A DNA stretch of 64,000 nt from Leptidea sinapis (Eukaryota; Arthropoda; Insecta; Lepidoptera; Pieridae). The position numbers were made by a program, and so were the translations under genes. This document shows, piece by piece, positions 11,484 to 22,647 of the stretch (positions are counted from its first letter, which is position 1; every line of letters begins with the position of its first letter). The notes below the pieces were generated by a model. The model saw only the letters and a list, made by a program, of their open reading frames with translations. It searched no databases and was not told the origin of the DNA. Where the stretch lies: assembly GCF_905404315.1 (NCBI RefSeq), contig NC_066273.1:1612001-1676000 (forward strand). The letters run 5' to 3'.

Positions 11484-12455
11484 CTGGGGGCCTACCACGA
11501 ACTCTTATTGCGTTTCAATTGACAACCTAAAATGAACTGCCTTGCTATTTCGTACCACGACGTGATAAGAGCTATTTAATTTAGGTTAAAGTTAAATCAA
11601 CTGATTAAATCGCAATGGTGTCAATTGAATGTCAAAAATTATGTCAATTGAGTCGCAAACTGATTTAGTACGTTCATTCATTCGTACCATGAGGTAATAT
11701 TTCAACCTAAACTGGATAACGTATGTGTCAAAGTGAGCGATTCGAAAAAAGTTGCTACTACTACCACTACCTCAGAGAAAAGTGAATCGTGTAGTTAATA
11801 ACTTTTAAACAAGGTGAAAATGTACAGAAAAGGAAAATTTAATTGATGAAAGATGAGATGAGAATACTTTATTGGACTTTTTTGTAAAACAAAATACTGA
11901 AAATAAATACTGAGAGTGAAAATACGAAAGACGAGGCAGTAAGGGCCCGGGCTATAGCCCGTTTGCAATAACGAATTAAAAAGAATGTACTCTGTGCTCC
12001 TGTCAAATCGTTCATAACTCTATTTTTACGAAAACACCTAAGCAAACATTTAATTTGTATTTCAAGGAACTATATATATTAATATTACTATTACTTAATA
12101 AGAACAAAAAAGGCTTAATGGTTTATAATTTGACGCTTTAAAGAGCAGTTTTAAAATGTATTTTTAGTATTTTCTTCGCAAAAAAACTGCTAAAATGATA
12201 TAATTTTAGGTTTCGAAATGCAACGAATATGGTTCTAGTAAGAGAGACAAACTTATGCAACGACTGTAGAGCAACATCTCTTTCTCACACCGCGGACCAC
12301 AGACAAATACTATTTCGTTCATTCTTCTTAAGCGATCCAAACGCCATTCAGTAAAAGGCACTTCATGGTACGAATTTTATCGATTCAGTTTAGGTACCTA
12401 AACTGAACTGCATCGGAATCGCATCGCTTATTAAAAGTTGATGGTAGGCCCTCTG
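11484..12455. mobile_element. unclassified TIR element, about 970 bp
   Basis: The left end CTGGGGGCCTACCACGAAC and the complement of the right end, CAGAGGGCCTACCATCAAC, are inverted repeats. They continue loosely (TCTTATTGCG against TTTTAATAAGCG). Subterminal CGTACCACGA, CGTACCATGA and complementary copies recur near both ends. There is no transposase frame and I cannot find a clear target duplication. It looks like a non-autonomous DNA transposon of unknown superfamily. Confidence 0.6.
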
Positions 12456-13309
12456 TATACATATGAACATATCATTCGCAGTCTGATAGCGGAACGGCAA
12501 AAGTGTGCTTAAAGACAATGTTAGCACACCTTTTTATTAGTTGTGACTTGTATGTAACTGTGAGACTGTCACCTAGTCTAAGTGAGCTATATAAAAGTGC
12601 TCTGATAATACGGTAACTCCACGCGTGCGCTGATTTTTTGATTGTTTTTTTATTTATTCCCAATAATCGGTAAGTTGCTATTGTTATAACACAATTTTAG
12701 TACATAAGACATCATAACATATAATTAAAAGAGTATTGATATTTAGTATTTGTCGATATAAATTAGATTTGAAATAGGGTCCAATCAAATCGAATAACGA
12801 ATTTGAAGCGTCGTTTCCTTTGTCTGTTTTTTCTGTTTATTTAGTTTGGATTATGTTGAAACATGTTTACTTTACTTGGTTCTCCAATGTAGTTCTGTAG
12901 TTATTTTTCCAAATTATGTTTTATATCATACACAAGCAATCCCGCACTTCTACACTGTCACGGTTTATGTTGGCGCAAGTTGTTTTAACAATTTTTTATA
13001 TATTTCTTTGTTCTATGATGTACATGAATGTTATAACACATGTACATCAATAAAATAGTTTATTGAAGATTTTTTGAAATGAAAACTCAGATAATCTTGA
13101 CATAATATAAAAAATAAAAATCTTCGAATTTATGTTGTGAAATTTCTACTTTACTCAATATTTGGTATTTGGTTTGATAAATTAACCAAAGTATTATTAT
13201 TAAATAAAAAGGAGATTAAATTTACTATTGTTCAGTATCCAAATATAAAGTCTAGATACTGAACATCTATTCACAAAAGGGCCATGAAGGTACGGTCACT
13301 ATACCTATT
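12456..13309. other. intergenic, nothing recognised
   Basis: AT-rich spacer with short open frames only and no conserved motif. Confidence 0.35.
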
Positions 13310-13571
13310 AAGTTGCTTATAAAACCATAAACACTTATAAACAAAACTAATTGTTTTCCGTGGAAATCCTCGTTTATTTCAAAATATAACTGTTCGTCGT
13401 CAATTTTGTTGTCGTTCTGCAGGAATATCTCAAATTATTACTATGAAGCACGTAAATTTCAGTTTGGTGAAAAAAAAGAACAAATAAAGTTGCTTATAAA
13501 ACCATAAACACTTATAAACAAAACTAATTGTTTTCCGTGGAAATCCTCGTTTATTTCAAAATATAACTGTT
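13310..13571. repeat. exact 85-bp direct duplication, 177-bp period
   Basis: Bases 13310-13394 are repeated exactly at 13487-13571. Each copy starts AAGTTGCTTATAAAACC and ends AATATAACTGTT. The 92 bases between them are unique. Perfect identity suggests a recent local duplication or an assembly artefact. Confidence 0.9.
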
Positions 13572-14568
13572 TTTCAACCTTTGTCGAAAGAAAGGTTTGT
13601 GAAAAATAAAATAAAACTACAAATCAAATAATTTGCATTTATTATAATAGATTGTTTTACTAGCTTTCAATTAAGTTCATGGAAATCGTCGTAACACAAT
13701 ACGCATATATACGCACTGCGCGCGTTTAATTAGCGCGGTAAATGAGCTACTTTCAACAATTAGAGAGCCCGTTACACAAAAGGTTAAAAATAGTGAAGAA
13801 ATGAAAATTGATTTAAACATTTAACTTTTAGAAAGTTAAATTAATAAATACAGTCAATAACTTAAAACAATAGCGCGCGTAAAGCACCCACTTGGGATCA
13901 CGGACACTCCGACAGATCGGACACACATCCCGGAAGCTAGCTGAAAACTGATTACTGAATTATCAAACACAAAAATTGTGAAAAAAATAAAGGCGTAAAT
14001 AGGGCATACCCAACAATTCTAGTTTATAGATACTTTATTTAGATTACTTACCAACAACCTAAACACGGCATTAAAAACTAGTATTTTTGTTATTCGAATG
14101 TTTTAATATTTTTAACAATTAATAAATTAATGAATGGATAGGCTTTGTATAAAAGAGTTTACTATAGTTCAATACTTACGAAATCACTGTTTCCTGAGTG
14201 ATTTCCTAAGCAGATAGCAAGTAAGTTGGTACGATTTTTAATAAGTTGCTTTAAATTACAAACAATTAATAATAAATTGTTATTGTGTAGTTCATCCTCA
14301 TTCACAATCATTATCTCTAAACTACTTCATAATTTATTAAAACAAACTTATAAAACTGTTTAGTTTTAAATACTTAGGGTGTAGTATTTTTACAAAAATT
14401 ATTTCAGAACAATTTCAAATTTAACTTAAACAGCTTTTTGTGTATCGATTACAACTCCCTTTAAAGGAAGATAATTATCGATAGAAGATGTCCTTACCCT
14501 ACGCCGTACGAAGTTCGACCTTGCCTTTGAATAGCATCGCTTGTCGTCAAAGAGACACCGCCGGCTGG
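13572..14568. other. intergenic, nothing recognised
   Basis: AT-rich sequence with a small CpG-containing patch around 13860-13935. No gene or named repeat is visible. Confidence 0.35.
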
Positions 14569-14795
14569 TGTATTACAGCCTAAATGCATGGTTGGATTTG
14601 GTACGATCGAATCATATGATAGTCTGGTGGGCGTGGGCGGACGTCCCGCACCATTTGGTCCGCCGTCGTATTCAGTACCGGTCTGGACAGGAATAATAAT
14701 AATTTTGTGCGATGGACAATGCGAAATACCAATGATTATGGTCCGATTCTTTGGACGGACCTAATCCGACCATGTATTTAGGCTATAAAATACAC
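14569..14795. mobile_element. TA-flanked MITE with long imperfect TIRs
   Basis: The left end TATTACAGCCTAAATGCAT, then GGTTGGATTTGGT, is matched in inverted orientation by the right end, complement TATTTTATAGCCTAAATAC then ATGGTCGGATTAGGT. TA dinucleotides flank both ends. At about 220 bp with no coding capacity it is probably a Tc1/mariner-type MITE. Confidence 0.6.
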
Positions 14796-14904
14796 GTGTA
14801 AGGACACTGTCACTGAGGCGGCTTTTCTTTGGTAGTGTTGCTACCCAACTTTTGCGCGGCAAACCGGCGACGCCGCCATATGATATAAGGCTGGCAAGAC
14901 GCTT

Positions 14905-16060
14905 TAATAATTTAGTACAACAAATATTTTTCATTAAATATGTTCCAATTTTTTTTCAAGTATTCACATCCCTTTCTCTCCCACTTGTCATAATGAGATA
15001 GATGAAAAGACGAGACCAGGCACAGTTAGAAATGGAAACTATAGAGACGCTCTGTTTTTAAAGGCCCACTGAACAACGATTAGCAATATTGTAGTTTGTG
15101 TAAAAAGAGTCATTCAGTATATGTGCTTAACACGGTATCGTTACATAGTGATAGTTGATACTTATTTACACCCCAAATCTGTAAAAGTTAATCTTTTTCA
15201 GCGAACAAAGGATAATGAAGGACAATTGGCGCCAGTTAACTAACGGAAAAGTCGAATGTCATTTGCTCGAATCATTTCCTCGAGGCTGATTTATGTATCA
15301 CCACTAAAGGATTTAAGAGTTTAAAAATACGGCTCAAAAATTATGTTAAAACATTTTTAACAATAGAAGTATTGATCTCTTCCGAAAGTCAATATATTTA
15401 GTGAAATAAGCCACATTTATAATATGACAAAAGATAGGTTGATGTCCGCGTTCACTACATCTGCCAAAAAGATACCCTGGAAAAGATGCCTAAATCTAAA
15501 AGACAAATTTTAACAAATTAAATTTATTTCAGGGAATTTAAAATTTTAACCAGGTTACTGAATCATTTGATGAGGATAAAAATATTATATTTGAGTGTTT
15601 GTTTCCCTCATTATAGTTTACCTTAACTTATTAGATCCAAATCCATTTAGTTTGAGCGTTAAGGAGTAACAAATATACACACAAACTAATAAATAACCAT
15701 ACGTATTTTCGCCTATATAATATGAGTGAGATATTTGGTAAAAAAAAACTTGTAAACCTCTGACTGAACAGATCTTGATCAGAATATAGGGACGACAGAT
15801 TGACAAACATAAAACATATAGCAACCCTCTTTTTCACCAGGGTTTAAAAAAAACTTAACTGCTGCTCTACTGATGTCACTGTCCAAATCGGGTTCTAAAT
15901 TCAAAATAGCTTAAACTGAAAGAGTGCTTTCATTGCTGCCTGTTGATAAATAATATTTTAAACTACTGGAGGAAACGCAGAAATGTATAGATATTGCAGT
16001 CGAATCAAAAAATATAATATCATTTATGGCATGTGCCATTTTTCGGCTTTGTTTTTTTTA
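14905..16060 (+). repeat. repeat U, copy A (left part)
   Basis: This stretch aligns with 51293-52235 and, for its first part, with 19446-19727 and 47100-47228. Shared landmarks include ATGAGATAGATGAAAAGACG, GATTAGCAATATTGTA, TCACCACTAAAGGAT, AAGGAGTAACAAATATA and GGCATGTGCCAT. It has no long reading frame. It is a dispersed repeat of unknown class. Its right part is displaced by the LINE at about 16060-18795. Confidence 0.7.
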
Positions 16061-18795
16061 AAGACAAAGTTCTATATTTGCCAGAAACATTCACAAATAA
16101 AGTTGTTACAAATTTAGGAGCAGGCACATGTATCGTCTTGACAGACATGCAAATATATTTGTGGTTTCACTTCACAATATTATAAACCTAACACAATCAG
16201 TAATTACAGCTACATTTAAATTAATCAACGTAAATCCTACTAAAAGACCCTACAATACACATTTACAATAATAAATGAAATGCTAAGAGATAATGTAGTT
16301 AATATAATCACAACAAAATATAATATAATTGGTAAAAATAGTATTGGTGCCAGTTACCACTTCGTTTGATAATATTCATTTATTGGGTAAAAACAATATT
16401 TTTAAGGAGTGTTAATAATTTAAATTTAAAACTATGTAACACTTTCTCCTCTCTTATTTCTTTTGGTATTTTATTAAATATTTCTACACACATAGTATGA
16501 CAGTTTTTTGGTACAACGTTGTTCTTATGTGAGGTACTCGGAAGATTTTTCTTAACAAATAAGCTAGCCTCTAGTACGTAAATTTCGGTTAAAGTCAGTA
16601 TGTTTAAATTTAAAAATAGAGGTCTGCAGCTATCGAAGAGCCCTATACCAGCCACAGCTCTTATACATCTCTTTTGAGCCAGTAATATTTTGTTTATGTT
16701 TGAGGAGTTACCCCATAGCAAGATACCATACGTAATTATAGATGCTATATAGCCATAATAGGCAATGATTACAGCTTCTTTTGATATAGTCTTTCTGGTT
16801 CGCCTAAGAGCAAAGACAAATTTATCTATACTGATACCAAGGAATTTTATAGTAGGGACTTCTTCAATTGATTTACCTTGATAACTTATATTCTTAAACA
16901 TATTATGATTCGTGTTCTTGTTACTAAATTGAATTATTTTGGTGTTTTCAATATTTACACTTAGTTTGTTTCTTTCCATCTAATTTATAATTGTTAAGAT
17001 TTCATCTTGTACAAATTTGTCATTATTTATTGATGGGTAAGTTTAGGTATTAGAACAATGATATTATATACAACAAAGAGGTAGATATCGCACTAGCGCG
17101 CGCAAAATGTTGCAGACAAATTCAGACAATTGCCGTAATTTCATTTAGTCGGCTAATAGAAGCGAGCTAAGCGGAACGTTTTCGTGGCGTGCCAATAATA
17201 ATCTAAAATTCCAAACAGTCTGTTAAGAAAATGTAAACACTATGTTTGCAAGATATATAAGAGTGAAGGCATTTCATACCGTACGAAAGTATATAAAAGA
17301 ACGTCGTATTTGTATTTTATCACGACTTTATTTCTTATTTAAAAATAAATCTCGAATTATTAACGTGGTGGTTCGAGCAAGATAAAGATTATGATATCAA
17401 CTGCACCACGACAAGGACAAATAGTATGTGTCATAGATTAATCAACCAAAAGTGAAATCTTAGGCAGAATACATAGCGTTCATAACCGCTTGATTGTGGA
17501 ACTTGAGTTTCCTTGTTAGTTAGTGAGCGTCTTTCTTTAAAAATATTATGATGATTATAATAAGTTCTGGCTTTCAAAGTCATAATAAAGGTGGTATAGA
17601 ATGAGATTAGTAATAGCAGGCTATTTGATATTTTATTAGTACTTAATCTTGGAATGTATGTAACGTACCAGGAAGTCTACTCGCAAAATCGACAACGACA
17701 CATTTGGAACGATACGATAATACTCGGAATATACCGCAACTACCCTGTCTGCTGCGGGATGATCGAGGTAGCATATTTTAGTACAATTTAGGAAATGATG
17801 TAAAAAAGGCGTTGCAGTGAATGTAATACGAAATTTAATATTTTTTAATAAACAAGTACGTATAGCTGAACTATCAAACTACAAAAACAAGTTTTAGGGT
17901 AGGTAGCGGACGTAGACAGTAAGTGCTATCTGCATGCGTAGGAGTTTTTTCAGTAACACTGCCCTTTCCAATCAATGGATCATTTTTTGTTTCTCCCATT
18001 ATCTTATTGTAAGAAACCCTCACACAAAAAAAACATTCATAAATAATAATATAATGTACAAGAAATAATAATTGTAAACTTAAAACTTTTTGGGAGCCGT
18101 CGTTAGTAAAATTCTTAAAATGGGGCCCTTACTGTAAATAAATTTCGGTTTTATTTTGTTATATCTGTATGTTTTTCATTGTCTTATGTACAAATAATTG
18201 ATATCATAAATGTGGCTATATACTATATTAAATAATTTTTTTATAAAATCAATGACACTTTATTTACCTAATTTCAATGCAGTTTAACTACTTTAAAACT
18301 TTTACTACATGAACTCATGGATCAATCGTATTTTAGGCATTAATCACGGTGTACGGTAAAAAAACCATGTTTTTGCTATGCAAATACGAAGCAATTAGCA
18401 AATTAGACTTATCTCTTTTTCACTTGCGATAATTGCATTTACTATCCTTCTTTGACGTGTAATCGTAATGTAGTGTGCTATTGCAATGTTAAATAATTCA
18501 TGTGTGCGTTTGTGTATCATTTACAAACACCGAATGTTGTCTAGGTAACCTATCTATAATATAAATATCATTGTATTAGAAGAGAAACGTCGTCTGCAAA
18601 AAGTATGCATTTTCGTTATGTAGAATTTGGTAAATCATTTATATATAGAAGAAACAGCAAGGGCCCTAGAACTAGGCCCTGTGGTACACCTGAATTTGAA
18701 TAAGTCCACTTGGATTCATAAACCATTATATTACAATTTTGTCCAGAGTTTGTTATATGAACACATTGTTTTCTATTTTTAATGACGTGAATTGT
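16060..18795 (-). pseudogene. non-LTR retrotransposon inside repeat U, itself interrupted
   Basis: The minus-strand RT is in two parts. The 5' part (about 18795-18574) contains GVPQGLVLGPLLFLLYINDL and an intact FADD catalytic box. The 3' part (17055-16380) reads DKFVQDEILTIIN, MERNKLSVNIENTKIIQF, then KFLGISIDK and YGILLWG, the thumb and C-terminal region of a CR1/Jockey-like RT. In-frame stops and a frameshift show it is dead. The two parts are separated by transposon T (17056-18573) with a target duplication from the LINE itself. The insertion split repeat U, whose right flank resumes near 18797. Confidence 0.75.
17056..18573. mobile_element. DNA transposon T, copy A (non-autonomous)
   Basis: The left end CAATGATATT and the right end AATATCATTG are perfect 10-bp inverted repeats. 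TATTAGAA flanks both sides (17048-17055 and 18574-18581); counting the shared G, the duplication is GTATTAGAA. A related copy at 52262-53452 has a different target duplication, so T moves as a unit. Both copies share AGGTAGATAT, GGAAATGATGTAAAAAAGGC, CTGAACTATCAAACTACAAA and ACCGAATGTTGTCTAGGTAA. No transposase frame is present. The short TIR and 8-9 bp duplication fit hAT or a Mutator-like class, but this is not settled. Confidence 0.75.
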
Positions 18796-18796
18796 C

Positions 18797-19445
18797 TACA
18801 TGTATAGAATGTCATTGCTCGTTAGAGTTAAATCTTGAGTAAAATGTTCTGTGATTAATGTACCAGACAGTAGACCCAAAACTTGACAGGAATTACCCCT
18901 GACGGAATTAAATCGATATCATAATGTCATATACTCAACAGACGATTGAGAATGTAAATTAAATGTAATTAACATTATAATTTCATAAAATAAATAAGCC
19001 TAATAAATATACTACGGTCAGAACTCTAATAATGATCAGAAAATATATTGTGTTATTTGTTATTTCTATTCACTTGTATTTAATTTCTTTAGTAAATCTA
19101 AGTTTTGAAAATATGTATGAAAACGATGTATTATATTATTAGATAGATACAAAAAAAATATAATGAACTTGGAGTGCCGCCGGCAGTGGAGTCATGCCCA
19201 AGGGCTGAGCTATCTGTGGCAGGGCCGTAGATAGGCATCTGTATTTGACCCTTGACCCAATTACTTAGTGAGTACCTTTTGATATATTGATAGAGGCTCA
19301 TCGCTATAAGACCGCCGTAAGGACTATCCTGGCTATGATGGTCGTGTTCACGTCAAAATACTTGGTGAACTTGTCCTTCTCAGCTTTCATGTGGCTATTC
19401 TCTCATCAGCCTGGCGCCTGGTAATGTGGTGGTTAACCGATCCCG
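18797..19445. other. right flank of repeat U copy A, then unrecognised sequence
   Basis: ATAGAATGTCATTG and AGTTAAATCTTGA resemble 52240-52253 and 53484-53497, so repeat U resumes here after the LINE. A more GC-rich stretch at 19170-19440 is unlike its surroundings and may be another degraded retroelement. Confidence 0.45.
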
Positions 19446-19727
19446 GCAAGTATTCACATCCCTATCTCTCCCACTTGTCAGAATGAGATAGATGAAAAGA
19501 CGGGACCAGCACACGGTTAGAAATGAAAACTATAGAGACGCTCTTTTTTTAAAGGCCCAGTGAATAACGATTAGCAATATTGTAGTTTGTGTACAAAAAA
19601 TCATTGCCAGTGAATGTGAATGGCTTACAAGAATATGTGTGTAGCACGGTATCGTTACATAGAGATAGTTGATACTTATTTACATCCCAAATCTGTAAAA
19701 GGTAATCTTTTTCAGCGTTCATAGGAT
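19446..19727 (+). repeat. repeat U, copy C (truncated by LINE insertion)
   Basis: It matches the start of copy A (14956 onward) almost base for base: AAGTATTCACATCCC, ATGAGATAGATGAAAAGACG and GATTAGCAATATTGTAGTTT. It stops where the LINE at 19728 begins, just after AGCGTTCATAGGAT. Confidence 0.8.
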
Positions 19728-21911
19728 AATAATAAAGTTGTAAATTTTTCTTCAGAGGCAAACAAAATAACAAACGCTCTTAACAGATTTTACTGCTCAA
19801 TAGGACATGACCTTGCTCAAAAGCATCTAGATAAAGTAAGAGCTACAGAGAAAGCCCTATGTAGCAAAATTAGTCTCCCCAGTATAAACAAAACTATTTA
19901 TTTAAAACCTACAAGCCCAACAGAGGTTAGCAAATTCATAAAAACACTTAAAAATACAGAATCTTGTGGGCACGATGGCATTACTTCTAAAATCTTAAAA
20001 TTACTGATAAATGAAATTTCTTTTCCTCTCTCAACCATGATTAATTTAAGCTTTGAATCAGGAATATTTAAAATTGCAGACATTAAAAACTGCCATAATT
20101 ATGCCATTACATAAAAAAAGCCAGTTAACGTTATGTCAAATTACCGTCCTATTTCACTTTTGCCTATACTTCAAAAATAGTTGAAAAATTATGAAAATTA
20201 GAATAAACGCGTACACCTCCGATGTCTTGCATAATAATCAATACGGGCTTAGAGATGGAATAGGAACCAGTGATGCTATTGCTGATTTAACAAAACAGAT
20301 AGTCTTGAATCATGAAAGTAAAAACAAAACAGTTGCCGTGTTCATTGATCTAGCTAAAGCTTTTGACACCATTTCACATCAGTTATAATTGTTAATAAAA
20401 TTGGAGTTATACGGATTCATGGGAAACGCATTAAACTGGTTTGCTAGTTATCTTAAGAATCGAAAACAATTTGTACGGATCGGAAATCAAGTTAGCGCTG
20501 AAAATGGACCAGAAATTGTATTTGATGTCCTTCAGGGGAGCGTTCTAGGCCCAATTTTGTCTAATATTTATCTTAACGACTTCTGTTCTTTACTGACGGA
20601 CAGACAGACAGACATTTGTTTTGTCATTGTGTTTTGCCGATGATACTGTTTTGCTATTCACAGCCTCGACATGGGATAATGCTATCCAAAACGCGGAATG
20701 TGGCCTTCGTCTGGCTTAGGACTGGTATGACAATAATTTGCTAACGCTAAACGAAGAAAAAACTGTATTTATGTGCTTCTCTCCTACTACAGCCGGTCTT
20801 CCGACTGAAACTCCAAAAATCCAAGTCCATTTCTGTCTCAATAAGTCTGTCTGTATAAACTGCAAAACATTATCATGCACCCAAAGCACCACTTATCTTG
20901 GTATTATAGTTGACCAACATCTTAGATGGGATATGCACGTAGATTTGCGGACAAAGAAAGTTAGAAACTTGAGCTATATATACAACAACTTAAGAAATAT
21001 TTTGAGTAATGACCTATTATTGAGAGTGTACAGTTCCTTAACTCAGTCTTAATCTTGTATGGCATCAATAGCATGGGGTTCATATGGCTCAACTATATTT
21101 GACAAACTTAATAAGGCTCAAAATCTTAACCTCAAAATTATCTTAAAAAGAAGCGGAGGTTTCCAACGGAAGAGTTATTTAAACTGAGTAAAGTACTAAC
21201 TCCAAGAAAATTATATGTATGGCAATTAGCAATATATATGGCACAATATATTGATGACTTTCCACTTGAGCAAGTTCAGAGTCACCTTAGGCGAAGAAAA
21301 CAAAGATGTTTGGTTCCACTGCGAACGTCTGGATTCGCAAAAAGACATTATTCATCTGTGGCGCCAAATTTATTCAACAACCTCCCTCCGGAGGCATCTA
21401 ATGTATTTCTGGGTGCCCAAAACGATCGATAAAAAAAAATAAAGTTGGATATGAAGAAATGTTTGCTAGTCAGCTCTTTTGAAAACTTTAAATGTCTTTA
21501 TGACAAGATTTCTTGATGCTAATGCTATATGTATTAATCACGGGCACTTTATCATATGTACTATGTACAAGTAACTATACTTCAAACTTAATACAATAAC
21601 ACTGGTGCACTAATATTAATTATATTTTATATATATTATTCTTTTTTTTATAACTTTTCTTATTGTTTCTTATATATGTATGATAATCCAAATAAAACAT
21701 ATAATAATTAAGTTTAGTTAGGTAAATAATTCATAAGATTAAAATTTTAGATTAAATTAGAAGACCATTATATTTTATTTTTAACAATTAGCCGAGAATT
21801 TTTGGACAGCCCTAGCACGGGCTTAAGTTTTAGGTTAATGCTTTGGTCTATAAATTGTGGTGTAAATGGTGTTCACTTTTTTAAGCCTCTAAAAAAATAA
21901 AATAAATAAAT
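19728..21911 (+). pseudogene. CR1/Jockey-like LINE, copy 1 (5'-truncated, dead)
   Basis: This is a sense-strand copy of the LINE family that is longer at 39188-42480. It starts in the segment before the RT (KTIYLKPTSPTEVSKFIKTL), contains VFIDLAKAFDTISHQL, then VLQGSVLGPILSNIYLNDF, and ends with a 3' UTR and an AAATAAAATAAATAAATG tail. It has several frameshifts and stops (after HQL, after the polymerase palm, and near 21052), and the fourth residue of the usual GVPQGS block is lost. A simple tail and 5' truncation are typical of target-primed reverse transcription. Its near-identity to copy 2 shows the family was recently active. Confidence 0.9.
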
Positions 21912-22560
21912 GAAATATGCTACTTTCTTTTTATACTAATATGAATATAAAAAATGTAATTAAATCTTAAAAGCGTTATTATTATTAGGTCTACATAATC
22001 TAACTGTGGCGATCTTAAGCTTCAATTAGTCTCATAGTATTTGAATACTTATGGGTGCACGCAAGAAGTTAATGCTCGTCGATTGGCTGTGGTTCAGTAG
22101 ACACATAATATGATATATATGAGTTACAAGGGGCATGGTAGCTGAAGTATGATACAAATATATAATAGTATATTACATACTTATGGCTTAACAACAGGTA
22201 CTGGTAATATTAAAATATACTTCTTAGGTGTTCCTGGTTATTAGCTTCTATGTGGTATTTTTTTAGCTTTACGTTGTGTCACCTACAATCTAGCCGGCAT
22301 GTGCAAAGGAGCCCCCCACTGGTAAATACCTCCCATACCTCTAGTTTTGCAAGAGAATGTGGGCGGCGGTGATTACTTATCAATAGCGTACAGGTAAGCT
22401 CGTTTGTCCTCATCTTTCATTTAAAAATATGGGTTTACCGAAAAAAGGCAGCTACAATAATTCCTCTGGTGTTGCAACTTGCAAGTGATCGTCAGTCATA
22501 ACCTCCGTCTATGTGTAATTATAAGCTGTCAAATACCAAACGTCATTGAAGCAAATAATA
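21912..22560. other. region upstream of RpS8 with SINE and LINE tails
   Basis: AT-rich spacer. A SINE 3' end lies at 22290-22325 (CTAGCCGGCATGTGCAAAGG) and a LINE 3' tail at 22366-22440 (GGCGGCGGTGATTACTTATC). Both are fragments. Confidence 0.5.
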
Positions 22561-22647
22561 AGTCTGTAACATGTTTTGTTGTTTCATTGACAATGCCGTT
22601 TCATAGTTGACGTTTGACAAGTCTTATTTCTTTTCAACCCAGGCAAG
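22561..22647 (+). promoter_or_regulatory. RpS8 promoter and TOP-like leader
   Basis: The sequence just upstream of the start codon contains a pyrimidine tract, CTTATTTCTTTTCAACCC. Ribosomal protein mRNAs start with such a 5' terminal oligopyrimidine tract, so transcription probably begins within it and leaves a very short leader. The exact start base is not determined. Confidence 0.55.
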
